From Gliomastix tumulicola (Eukaryota; Ascomycota; Sordariomycetes; Hypocreales; Bionectriaceae), in the NCBI GenBank assembly GCA_001599755.1, contig BCHX01000007.1, positions 62,001 to 126,000 on the forward strand: 64,000 nt of DNA, written 5' to 3'. The notes beneath the pieces are model-generated. The model saw nothing but the letters and a program-made list of their open reading frames with translations. It was not told the DNA's origin and did no database searches. Position 1 is the stretch's first letter. Every line of letters begins with the position of its first letter. The position numbers were made by a program, and so were the translations under genes. Shown piece after piece: positions 42,767-53,032 of the stretch.

Positions 42767-43676
42767 TTATACCATAACAGCGCCGCCATTCGCACACGTT
42801 GTCGATCCGGTAATCCATCTGGACCCCTCCTCGCATAGAAAAGCTACAATCTGCACAATATCGTCGATTTCGGCAATTCGTGGAGCGGCCGGCGTTTTGG
42901 CAAAGTACTCCTTGTATTCCTCGGCATCTTCGGGGGGCATAGCGCTGCTCAGGACAACGTCAGAATTGTTCAATGCGTTAGGCTGGCCTTGAAGAGATAT
43001 TCAGACTCACTTCCACATGTCGGTACCGACAGGCCCTGGGTTGATGCAGTTGACTGTCACCCCATACTTGTGCCCAAGCTCTACAGCCCAGGTCTTGGTG
43101 ATATTCTCGAGAGATGCCTTTGAGGCACCGTACATCGTATGCATCTTCCAGGCTTGGAGTATTTAGTTTAACATAAGCCAAGTGTTTGAGGGAGACTGGG
43201 TATTGATTCTGGAACTTACCTTCCCTGGCGCAGACACTGCTCATGTTGACAATCCTCCCTCCCCTCCTCAGGAAAGGTAGGCATTCTTTCACTAGAAAAA
43301 TCGGGAAGCGAACGTTGGTCTGCATGATATTGTCGAAATGGTCGTATGAGACGTCCTCAAGGTAGTATTCCTCGCTGATCCCGGCGTTATTGATAATGAT
43401 GTCGATGCCGCCGTCAAAAGCCTTGCGAACGGCTTCAACGACTGCAAGTGGCGCATCACGAGACTTGCAATCCGCTTGAATGGAGGTCAGCTTGCCAGCG
43501 CCCGACTTTTCGACTTCCAGGATAAGACTCTGAGCGAGTTCAAGGGACGACGGGGAGTTGTACGTGAAGAGCACAGAAGCGCCCCTTCGTGCGAGCTCCA
43601 AGACTATGCCTCGACCAATGCCTCTTGTACCACCAGTGACAATAGCCACTTTACCACTCAAACGTTGAGAGGCCAT
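42767..43676 (-). CDS. Short-chain dehydrogenase (3-oxoacyl-ACP reductase-like)
   Basis: Three exons (43220-43676, 43011-43152, 42767-42944) give 258 residues from ATG 43674-43676. Classical SDR signature: VTGGTRGIGRGIVLELARRGA, NNAGISEEYYLEDV, IVNMSSVCAREG, the catalytic YGASKASLEN and NCINPGPVGTDMW, ending VAFLCEEGSRWITGSTTCANGGAVM. Intron 2 has a CCTAAC branch and GAGCAG end. Members reduce or oxidise hydroxyl/keto groups with NADP(H). It is divergent from the class III aminotransferase, and the pair may act on one substrate. Confidence 0.9.
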
Positions 43677-44508
43677 GTTGGGAGGAAGAAGGCCGAGAGT
43701 GTGGATACTCGGAGTAATGGTGGGAGGGGCTCGACGAAAATGGTGTTATGCAGAGAGGCATGACAAACCGTGGAATCAACTGCGTCCTGTCTAAATAATC
43801 TCCAAGACTGGGACGTACGGCGGTCTTTGATTCAACAATCGCGTAATCCCTTGCCATATCAGATGTGAACCACGTTTGTTGGCGAATCGAGTGCTTATCT
43901 TAACCCAAAGCGGAAATGTTAAGCACGCTGACGGGCCAATGAGATATCAGGCACTATCTCGCCCGACCAAGGGTCAGGACTTCGATAGGGAATCCATCCG
44001 CGACATGGTTTCGCGTGATAAGCAGGACGTGTTGTTTTATAATCTTGCTTACGTGAGATACCACTTTATCATAGCCCGTGTCAGGGGGATTTGGAACAGT
44101 TTTCCCGTTTAGGTAGGATCGGGCGGCTGAAAATGATGGACGAATATAATCTTATCTCACTATTTTCGGAGGCAGGACAAGATAATGGGTTTAGATGGAC
44201 CATCCTGCTTTAGGATATAGTAGGCACTATCTGTCAGCCAATACCAAGCTGATATTGTCACGGCGTCATGACCTGCCTGTTCAGCAGTGTGATTACACGA
44301 GGGGTTTGAAAGCACCCGAGGGCTACAAAAGAAGGCGTGCTTAAATAATACAGATACTAACCTAAGGACTCGACCAAGTAATCATTCCAGATAACAAAAA
44401 GTGATCTACCTACACAAGCACCTAACTCATCTACTTCTTCATCCATCGACCGCCATCATCCGCAGTACAGCACAGTTCCCATTATCCCAACGTCAAACCT
44501 CAGACAAC
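43677..44508. other. Divergent promoter region, no gene seen
   Basis: 832 bases between the SDR and the aminotransferase starts. TTAAATAATA near 44340 may act as a TATA element for the aminotransferase. Confidence 0.5.
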
Positions 44509-45909
44509 ATGGAAGTCTCGGTCACGGACAAAGCTCCTTTCGCTTTGTCTGAGAAGTCGAAATATCTATTGAGCTTAGAGCGCCGTTACTGCGCTGGAGG
44601 CTTCGAGCCAACGCCTCTGTTTCTCGATAGAGCTGAAGGATGCAAGGTTTAAGTTCATAAAAACCACCATCCATTTACCCCAATCAACCACATATTATCA
44701 AAAAGACAAGATCTAATCGAAGTTTTGACCTAGGATTGTGATGGCAAGGAGTACCTTGACTTTATCGGGATGTTCAGCGCCACCAACATGGGCCACGGCC
44801 ACCCCTACATCAAGAAAAAGATGCTTGAGCAGATCGAGAAGGCGCAGCTGCTCAATATCTGCGCCCGTAATGCGGGATGGGGCCCCTTCGCCAAAATGAT
44901 GTGCGAGAGATTCGGCTACGATAAAATCACCACGGGGCTGTCGGGCACCGAGGCTGTTGACGTGGCCTGCAAGATTGCGCGCAAGCACGGCCTTCAGCGT
45001 CGAGGGATCCCTGCAGACAAGCTCAAGATCTTTGGCGTAGGGTCTTCCTATCATGGCCTAGGCTCAGGTGTCTGGGGTCTGATGGACAGATCTAAGCAGC
45101 GGGAGGGATACGGCCTCTTCGGAACCAGCGTCCTTAACTATAACCCGTCGAACGGCGAAACGCTGGCCTATCTTGATCTCGAGGCGATGCGAGCTTGTCT
45201 CAAGGAGCACCATGAAACCGTGGCTGCCGTCATCATGGAATGTCTGCATGGGGCCTCTCGCTCATCCGATGATGAGATCCGCTATGCACGTGGTGTCTAC
45301 GATCTCTGCCGCGAGTACGGGGTGCTCTTCATCGCCGATGAGGTCAGACAAGGCGCCGGCAAGACGGGCAAGTTCCTGTCCTTTTACCACTGCGGTGAGG
45401 ACATGAAGCCTGACATCGTCACGATGGGCAAGTCTATCACTGGAGGCTGGTACCCGCAGACCTACATTCTGGGCAGCGCCGAGGTTATGTCGCTGGTCGG
45501 CAAGTCGGAAACTGGATTCACCTTCAGCCACACTCCCCTCGCCCTTGCCGCCACGACCGCTGCCCTCGAAGTCATCGACAACGAGAACCTGCTCGAGCGA
45601 GCGACTCAACTTGGTGAAAGGTGGCGCGCGATTGCTCGTGGTTGGAACCACCCCAAGATTGACTATGTCTCGAGCATTGGCGCCGATTCGAATGTGTATT
45701 TCAAAGAGTTGCACGGGCAGAGAGTGGCAGCGCTTTGCATGTTCAAGGGCCTTTTCGTTGTTTCGACGCCAGGCAAGAAGGCTATCCGTCTCAGTTTTGC
45801 CATGACTATGACAGACGAGGAGTTGGACAAGGGCACTTCGATACTGAAAGACGTGTTGGATACCATTGACGACTACGACCATATTCCTGGCGAGCTATTT
45901 GAGGATTGA
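44509..45909 (+). CDS. PLP-dependent class III aminotransferase (ornithine/acetylornithine aminotransferase-like)
   Basis: Two exons (44509-44646, 44734-45909) give 437 residues. The intron has a non-consensus GTTTAA donor and a normal TTTTGACCTAG end; the join GCK-DCDGKEYLDFIGMFSATNMGHGHP restores the family N-terminus. PLP-site elements are TGLSGTEAVDVACKIARKHG, GSSYHGLGSGVW, FIADEVRQGAGKTGKF (Asp for the pyridine nitrogen) and the Schiff-base lysine in VTMGKSITGGWYPQT; GFTFSHTPLALAATTAALEV follows. The reaction is transfer of an omega-amino group, with 2-oxoglutarate as likely acceptor. It is cytosolic, with no presequence evident, unlike mitochondrial ornithine aminotransferases. Divergent from an SDR and near an amino-acid permease. 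Confidence 0.9.
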
Positions 45910-46271
45910 AAGGTTTCGCAATCGACTGAGAAGATGCTTGGCGTGTCATCAATACTGGGCGCTCTATCAAAACTAAGGACGCTGTTAGTGATAGACTGCT
46001 TGATTAGAAGAAGAAGTTGAGTGCCTACTCTCAACACGATTATACAGCGTTGGGCAGAATATCACACATGAAAGCTTCACCTGCGGTTTTCAAAAGAGAG
46101 TTACTCTCAATATATTCTATATTCAACGAAAGGATAGTAATATGCCAGATTCTGAATATACCCGACCCGTCAACTCACGTTGACAGGTTTCCTCCGCTCG
46201 AAAGACACAAGGGAGTCTGTGGAACCCAGAGCTTGTCCGAAATTCGTGATACCCCGAAACTCTTTCGTCGT
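45910..46271. other. Convergent intergenic gap, no gene seen
   Basis: 362 bases between the aminotransferase and the cellobiohydrolase 3' ends. Confidence 0.5.
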
Positions 46272-48169
46272 CTAGCAGGGAAGGCACTGGGAGTACCACT
46301 CGCTCTGGCGGGTGCAGCAGCCACCGGAAGCGCAAGTAGTGCCACCGTTCCAGTTGTTGCCGCCGCACTGGCCCCAGACGGGGACGGTGGAGGGGTTGGG
46401 CTGGCTGGAGGTGGTGGTGGTGGTCCTGATGCTGGTACTCGTGGTTCTGGTGGTCATGGTGGTGGCAGAGCTGGTCGAAGAAGACGAGACGGGAGGGTTG
46501 GTGCTGAAAGTAGAGCCGATAGGGCCGAACTTGATGTTGGCTGATTCAATGATTAGCAAACGAAACGATGGCACTGATTAACAGAGTAGACATACAGAAG
46601 GCAACGTTGGCATTGGCGTGGTTGGCGATCATGTCCTCGAATTTACCAGAGGTCGTAGGGCAGCTACCGCGGTCGGCACCAAGCTTGGTAGAGTCGGTAG
46701 GGAAGTTGGAGTCGAGCCAGAGCATGTTGGCGTAGAACTAGTCCAGAGTCAGTATGCATGCATGGCTCCCAGGCGAATGAATATTCGCGGACAAGTTGGC
46801 AACTCACGTCGTTCCAAACACTGAGCACGAGAACCATGTTGGTGAGGCCACGGCCCATCTGGGCAAGACCGCCCTTGGCACCGAAGCTGTCGTAGTCAGT
46901 GAAGACCTTGCGGATGTCGGTGCACCAGTCCTGGGTGATGGAGTTGCCGCCCTTGCCGAGGAGATCGTTGGAGTTGGCAAAGGTAACGCCGTTCTGGACG
47001 TAGAATCGCTTGATCTCGCTGAGGACGCCGCCGGAAGTCAGGAACTGGGTGACGACGGTCACCTTCTTGGTGGTGTCGATCTTGAAGCCGCTGCCAGGAC
47101 CATACTGTGAAAGAGTAGAGTTAGACAGACTGTGTGCGCTGTGAAGACCATGAGCCATGAGCCACTTACGAAGGTCTTGTCACCCTGGCGCCAAGAGTTG
47201 AAGTCGCAACCATCGGGATCGCAGTCACCAGCATAACGATCGCCCGAGTAGGTTCCACCGCAGGCGTCGCCAGTGCAGACGTGGTAGTTGTTGTTCTGGC
47301 AGGGGTGAGGCGTGTAGGCGGTGGAGATGGAGTTGGCCTCCCCTGCATTCGCTGATTAGTACGTCGACTTGCAAGCCTCAGGTCATCATAAGGAAGCCTA
47401 CAGATATCCATCTCAGCGCAGCAGGCACCGAGGTTGCCGACACCAGAGTCGGGGTTGCCGTCAGTCGGGTTCCAGCCGGCAACGTTGGCCTGGCCACCGA
47501 TGAACTTGACATCGCGAGGGCACTGGCTGTCGCAGTAGCCGGCTAGAAGCATTTGGTTAGCCATTATGCTGATCGAGCTCCTAGAGGTCGTGATCCAGAC
47601 TTACTTCCAAACTTAGCACCAGCCTTGTTGCCCGAGTAGGAGGCAGAGCCACCGTCAGCCTCCATGGCGACGAAGTACAGAGCACCGTTGAGACCGCAAG
47701 GAAGCTTGGACACATCCACATCGAACGTGAACTCGTTGTTGAGGAGGTTGAAGGTCTGGTACTTGGTCTGCGAGCCCGCCTCCATCAGGTAGACACGGCT
47801 ACCGATCGTCTTGCCGTAGGCGTGCTCGGTGACGAACTTGAGGTTCAGAGCGTTGCCGCTGGTGGTAACACCGTAGGTCCCAGAGTAGTTGGCGCCATCA
47901 ACGCAGCACTTGTCGGCGCAGACCGAGTTGCTCGTGCAGATCGACGTGTCCCAGACGTTTCCATCGTAGCAGTTGGTAGAGCCCTGGACAGTGTGCGTCC
48001 AACGCCAGTTGGAGTCGAGAACGACGCTGCCCTGGACGTTGCTGCAGGTTCCGCCAGCAGCGCACCGCTGCCAGGTCAGAGGGGGATGGGTTTCAGCCTG
48101 GCTGGTGCAGGCCTGCTGGGCCTGGACGGCAGAGAAGAGAGCGGCAAGAGCCGCGAGCTTTCCGTACAT
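46272..48169 (-). CDS. cbh1: Cellobiohydrolase, GH7 catalytic domain with C-terminal CBM1 (cellobiohydrolase I)
   Basis: Six exons (47605-48169, 47402-47542, 47170-47342, 46808-47104, 46596-46737, 46272-46540) give 528 residues. Residues 1-17 (MYGKLAALAALFSAVQA) are a signal peptide, and the mature protein starts QQACTSQ. The GH7 fold shows DSNWRWTH, CYDGNVWD, CCVDGANYSGTYGV and the catalytic EMDIWE: nucleophile E232, D234 and acid/base E237. Then come CDPDGCDFN, GKGGNSITQDWC and the exo-loop region. A Ser/Thr linker precedes the CBM1, VWGQCGGNNWNGGTTCAS...EWYSQCLPC, with three surface aromatics of which two are Trp. It cuts cellobiose from cellulose chain ends, outside the cell. A TTTAAATA element lies about 105 bases upstream. 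Induction by cellulose and carbon repression are expected from the family. Confidence 0.95.
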
Positions 48170-51100
48170 GATGAGCACCTTGAGAAACGAGACCGGCGGG
48201 GAATAGAGCTTGAGAGGCTGTGGTTGATGTCGAGGTGTCCAGCTGTGATTCAAAAGACGGCGTGTTCTGGCAGCTTTAAATAACGACCATCGTCTGTCGA
48301 TTGGAGAGGATGTCCGCGATATGGAACTCGAGGCCATCGAATCAATCTAACGGGACGACATGTCCGGCCCGTGGTCCCAACACCCAACGCGCTTGTTGCC
48401 TGCCATCGTGACCAGCTTCATCTTGTGTCGAGCCTCGGAAGCTCAAGGCCCGGGCCTGAATTGTGGGAGAGAGTGCCACCACCAATTGGGGCAGGATGGG
48501 AAGGCAAAATGGCCACCACTATACTGGCTCAGATCTCGCCCGGCCTCCGACGCGCAAACGCGGGAAAATGGCAATGCAGTTCTGAATCGGGGCGACGGAG
48601 GTTCTTGAACTCTCTCTAGTGCATCAATCTTTCCTCCCACGTCCGATCTAACCTCGAAGGCGTCCATTTGCCAGTACATTCCATCATCAAGCCCTGGAAG
48701 CCATCGTGAAAAAGGAGTGCAGAAGTTGGAGAACCCCTTCCAATATTGATTCCTTTGCAGAATAGCCTGAAGTGAAATATTGGTTCTAGGCCCTCGGCGA
48801 ACAGGGTCTTACCCACACCTCGTCTGCAGGCGAATTTCGTACCTGCTCGCTTCCCCTCAGCTCCAAGCGTTCTGACAGCTCTTAGACGCGCCACCGGCTC
48901 CTCGGCACGGGGAAATCGTGGGACTGGATCACCCGCACAACCCTTCTCAGCATCTGGGCAGCAATTTGGATCGAAATAGGGAAAATATTGGTTCTGCCCC
49001 CTGAAGGTCATCTGAACCAGCTGGACTCCACTCCCCTCTCCCTCTTCCCTCTCTCGAAGCCGAGATACAACCCTCGAGCGTGCTGATCTGGGACAGTTCG
49101 GCAATCAAAAGATCTTGAAAACGTGTGTAATGGAGGGAGAATGGTACTCCAAATCTCGGTACCTTACCCGCTGCGATGGTTTGGGCATGTCTGATCCATG
49201 GCATACGACGATCAGCGTCCGCCATCTACGGCTCCCGCCTAAATCCTCGAGCGCGTGCGCATCAGCTCCAAAAGTTGCCCCGTCGGTGAAAGCGAGCCCC
49301 TCAGCCGCTTCGGCTCAAATATCCGACATGTGGATCGAGTCCGGAGTCGGCGGAAGACAAACCGCCTTCTACAGCAAGCACCACTTTGGCAGAGGGTCTC
49401 GCAGTCAGGTCAGCTTGAACTGGGTGCAGATGAAAGATAACGCCCGCAAGCTAGGAGCGAGCATCCGGCATTATGGGAGTTTGGTCGGTCTAGGCTCCAT
49501 TATCTCTTTGGGGGAGGGGGGCTCTGGCGGAATGATATCTCGGAAAGTCGGAACCGCACGACATCACCCGCTATCTCTCTCCCCCCCAAGGGCATTATCT
49601 GGGGGGACTAATCTATACAAACTAAAAGGGACTTGAATATGCACTCCGTATGGGGCCCCGTATCGGCTTACGCCTTCGTCATCCGAAGATGGATGCGTAC
49701 CTGTAGCTCGTTGTCTGCACGCCACTCAACCCCTTGCAGCTAATCTGGAAGCTTCACGTGCTAGTGACCCTTGGAGCAGGAAATCACCCAACGATCAAGC
49801 CATTGACTGGGAATATTGCATACCCGCAAGGCGGGTGGAGGACAGAGAAACAGTGAGGCCTCCCATTGTTCAAAACTACTAGATATCGGGGGCCGCCTGA
49901 TTCTCCAAGCAGGGCATACAGAGTCACAGCGTATACCTTCGACTTTCCTTGTCCAATCACCTAGCCACTTTGGTTTCAATGATCAGATTCCCCAAGACCT
50001 TGGAGCACCTCCCATCCTTGTCTGGCCTCACTCTTTACCTGGATGGTGTAACGATCCAGATCGAGATACACGACATCACTCGAGCTCTTCTAACTGCGCA
50101 TTAGCATTCACATATTGACGGACTCGGTTTAAAGCCTACGGTCCCTTCCAGAAACGTCAGGATAAAGCGGTTAGGTGCCTTACGGGCGACTGTCCTTTCA
50201 CTTTCACTTTGATACTCAACTTGAAGATCTATACCACCTTGCTGTAACACACTATGAGACATTCCGAGGCGCAGTCGCTACCTTTGTACCGCCCATTTTA
50301 CGCATGAAGGTAATGTTGAAAGGCTGATACTAAGTATCGCGGCTTATCGAAAGACTGGGCTTGTGGCGAGCCTGATGTGCACTGAGGAGCATCAACTGAC
50401 ACGACACAATCCTCGAGATGCACCAAAGGAGCAAGAATCCAAAGTCAGGGAGCAGGACTAACAGCACATAATATAACTTATCCTACAAACACCAGAAGCC
50501 TCAGATCCAGCTCCCATTACTGATAGGCTAGCACCAGCAACTGTCACGCAGAGGGCGTCGCGCAGGTCGACTCAACGTTCGCGGGGTTATAGGAGAGGAC
50601 TCCATAACGAAGACTTTAATATCGTCAGCCTCCCAGCAAATTTCTTGAACTTATTTCATCTTGCCATAGCCCACAGCCATAAGGCAGCAGACGAAAACTT
50701 GTATCATGTACAGTACCTTAGAGCTAGTCGTAGCTTCCGTTCACTACCTCCGTACTACGCGCTTTCAATTTCATTACATTATAACAGAGCGAATATTTTG
50801 GTAGCCAACGCTTGTTGTTCAAACGATTCAAAATAGTATGTACATTTACTCGTCTGTAACAAGGACTATAAGCTGTAACTGTCAAAGCGGGTAAGACAGC
50901 CACGTGAGTCCATACCAGTGGTGCGTGATTTCATCTTCATGTTACGGAGTCCTATTGGCTCTGCTCCAAGTTGACAAAGGCTGTGTTGCGCGGCGCTGTA
51001 AAGTGAACTTTTTCAGCCCTCGATGATTCGTAGTTAACTGATCTTGGACTCTACAGGCAAGTGAGATATAGAACCGTATGAAGTGCACGCAATTCTTGCG

Positions 51101-51313
51101 CCTCAGTTACGCATTATGTACCTTATATTCGGAGTCTTATGAGACTATACGTTTAGTCCCTCGCTATATATATTGGAACTTCTTACATCATGTGAGGCGC
51201 CTTTGTCCTAGCTTCCATCATACCCAGAATTGGGATGCCGCTCTTCAAGGCCATCAACGTCCAGTCAACGAAATGAATGAAGCTCCATGCGCGATGATTA
51301 TCATCATCAACAC
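48170..51313. other. 3.1-kb gene-free region upstream of the cellobiohydrolase
   Basis: No stretch here has the look of a conserved protein; the longest open frame (to 49636, plus strand) has no family resemblance and no good start. It contains C/G homopolymer runs near 49510-49605, including CTGGGG (49599-49604), a SYGGRG CreA-type motif. A long promoter would suit a strongly regulated cellulase gene. No RNA gene or repeat was recognised. Confidence 0.5.
48275..48282 (-). promoter_or_regulatory. TATTTAAA box of the cellobiohydrolase gene
   Basis: TTTAAATA on the plus strand (TATTTAAA on the gene strand), about 105 bases upstream of the ATG. The AA9 gene has the same octamer at a similar distance. 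Confidence 0.5.
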
Positions 51314-52126
51314 CTATGCAGCTGGATCATCTCCTTTAGCGGACTCCTCGAGCGGAGTACAGTCTCCATCACTCTCCTGTCCATTCAAGTTCGCCGAATG
51401 ATCAATGCAATCATTGGGCCAAGGTCGGGGCCCCGGGGAGTTATACGACCGCAGCGGTGGCCAGTACATGTTAACCAAAATCCCAGGATCCTCAGGATCA
51501 TAACCTCCAGGGAACTTGATGGTGGGACCAGGAGTCCCGGTGCCCTGAGACTCTACATTGATCTGTGCGCATCCGATGTAGAACTGGGCCTCGCCCACGG
51601 TCCCAGCGCTGTGGAGTGCAATTGATTCGCCTCGGAGGAGATACTCGCCTGCCGGCAAGCTCTCGGGCAAGGTGAAGGTGAAGTTCCGGATCCCACCGCC
51701 GACAAACTTGGCCCATTCGATAGGATCAGCGGTGAGGTTGGAGTTGGTCAGCTCGTAGATCTTGAACCAGTCTCCGTCGCCCTTGTACGTCTGGGCTGTC
51801 TCGGGGGCCTTGCTCAGGTAAACGTGCAGCGGGCCAGGGTGGCCAAACATCTCGTTCATCTTGAATCCGAGCTGGTCGCCAGCGGTGACAGTGCGAGTTT
51901 TCGTTACGGCCAGGATATCATCGTCGATGCCACCGTTATTGCAGATGATGTCGTCGGAGAATACGTCCAAGATAGGGCCATTGCTATTCTTCGTCTTCCG
52001 TACAAACTCGTACGGCTCTGTTTCTTCTCCGTTGATGATAAGAGACTCGAAGTTGTAGTGAGCCCGAACAGAAGGCAGGAGGGAGAGTGCAGCAGCGGCC
52101 ACCGCCGAAACAGAAAATTGCCGCAT
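51314..52126 (-). CDS. Lytic polysaccharide monooxygenase, AA9 family (formerly GH61)
   Basis: Single-exon gene of 270 residues from ATG 52124-52126. The signal peptide MRQFSVSAVAAAALSLLPSVRA ends so that mature residue 1 is His23 (HYNFESLIING), the amino-terminal ligand of the copper histidine brace. The second His is His96 in GHPGPLHVYLSKAP, and the axial tyrosine lies in AQFYIGCAQINV. Two or more disulfides are expected. No CBM1 follows; the tail is an acidic NLNGQESDGDC extension. It oxidatively cleaves cellulose or other beta-glucans, assisting cellobiohydrolases such as the GH7 enzyme 3 kb away. A TATTTAAA box lies about 95 bases upstream. Confidence 0.93.
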   Translation of the reverse strand: MRQFSVSAVAAAALSLLPSVRAHYNFESLIINGEETEPYEFVRKTKNSNGPILDVFSDDIICNNGGIDDDILAVTKTRTVTAGDQLGFKMNEMFGHPGPLHVYLSKAPETAQTYKGDGDWFKIYELTNSNLTADPIEWAKFVGGGIRNFTFTLPESLPAGEYLLRGESIALHSAGTVGEAQFYIGCAQINVESQGTGTPGPTIKFPGGYDPEDPGILVNMYWPPLRSYNSPGPRPWPNDCIDHSANLNGQESDGDCTPLEESAKGDDPAA

Positions 52127-53032
52127 GGTCCAGGACGTCCAGGGAGTACTGAGGAAGTGAGTGGTCGAGCGTAGGGCGAGAAATGGAGGCAAATTCGAAA
52201 TCTAGAGGCCAACGTCGTGCCTATTTAAATGAAGCGACGGGAAATTCGGACTGCCTTACTCCGTCTTGGAGTTCACGTGTAGATTGGGATATATAAAAGT
52301 CGCGGCACGGCAGCGGGCCGTCTGTCACGGTCTTCAGTATCCCGCGCCCATTTAGGGACGTTTGACACGCGACCCTGTCATGACGCAATGAACCGAGCAT
52401 CAGGTAGTAAGCATTGCTCTCCCGTCAACTTGCTGTCTCTCGCGGCTCCGACACCATGTTGAATACTTCGAGTTGATATACTCTAGGTGTTGGTCCCTGA
52501 TACCGGAACAGTACTGACACAACAATTAAAGAAGAGCCAATTTTTAGGCTTGCCAGCTCATCGGAATCACTCGTCTTACGATATACAGTCAACCTCTGTC
52601 GAGATCATTATAAACAAGCTGCCGATAAGGTCTGCGATCGAGGAGGAGCCATCGAGTGACCATTCCTTTTTCATTTATTTGGCACAGCTCCAAGCCAATG
52701 CTGGCCACTCAGACGCAACGTTACGCCCACCACTACCCCCACGAGGGAGACGATCATTGCCCATTTGAGAGCACTTCAGCACGATGCTGCGGTCAGTGAT
52801 ATTCCGTTCCCAACCTGTTATAGGTGGGTCGATCCATCCCACCAGATGCACAGCATCATTCAGTAAACAAACGGAGTGCTCTGTATGAAATCAGAGAAGT
52901 GGCGTAGTTTGCTAGATTCTTTGCACGGAGTAGCTCTTCGATCCCAAAAGGGTATATAAATCGTCTCCCGCTCTCCCTTCAATAAGACGGATGAGGGTAC
53001 GAGAACACGGGCAAGTTCTTTTTATCCAGATC
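52127..53032. other. Promoter region of the AA9 gene
   Basis: 906 bases containing the TATTTAAA box at 52222-52229 and CGG/CCG-rich sequence around 52300-52330. No gene was seen. Confidence 0.5.
52222..52229 (-). promoter_or_regulatory. TATTTAAA box of the AA9 gene
   Basis: Octamer TATTTAAA within the palindrome ATTTAAAT, about 95 bases upstream of the AA9 ATG; matches the element upstream of the cellobiohydrolase. Confidence 0.5.

Noticed and set aside
46312..46581. Val/Gly-rich open frame over the cellobiohydrolase linker
   Set aside because: Antisense of the Ser/Thr-rich linker repeat.
49115..49636. 173-codon open frame in the long intergenic stretch
   Set aside because: No family resemblance, Ser-rich random composition, no ATG at its left end and no splice context; treated as non-coding.
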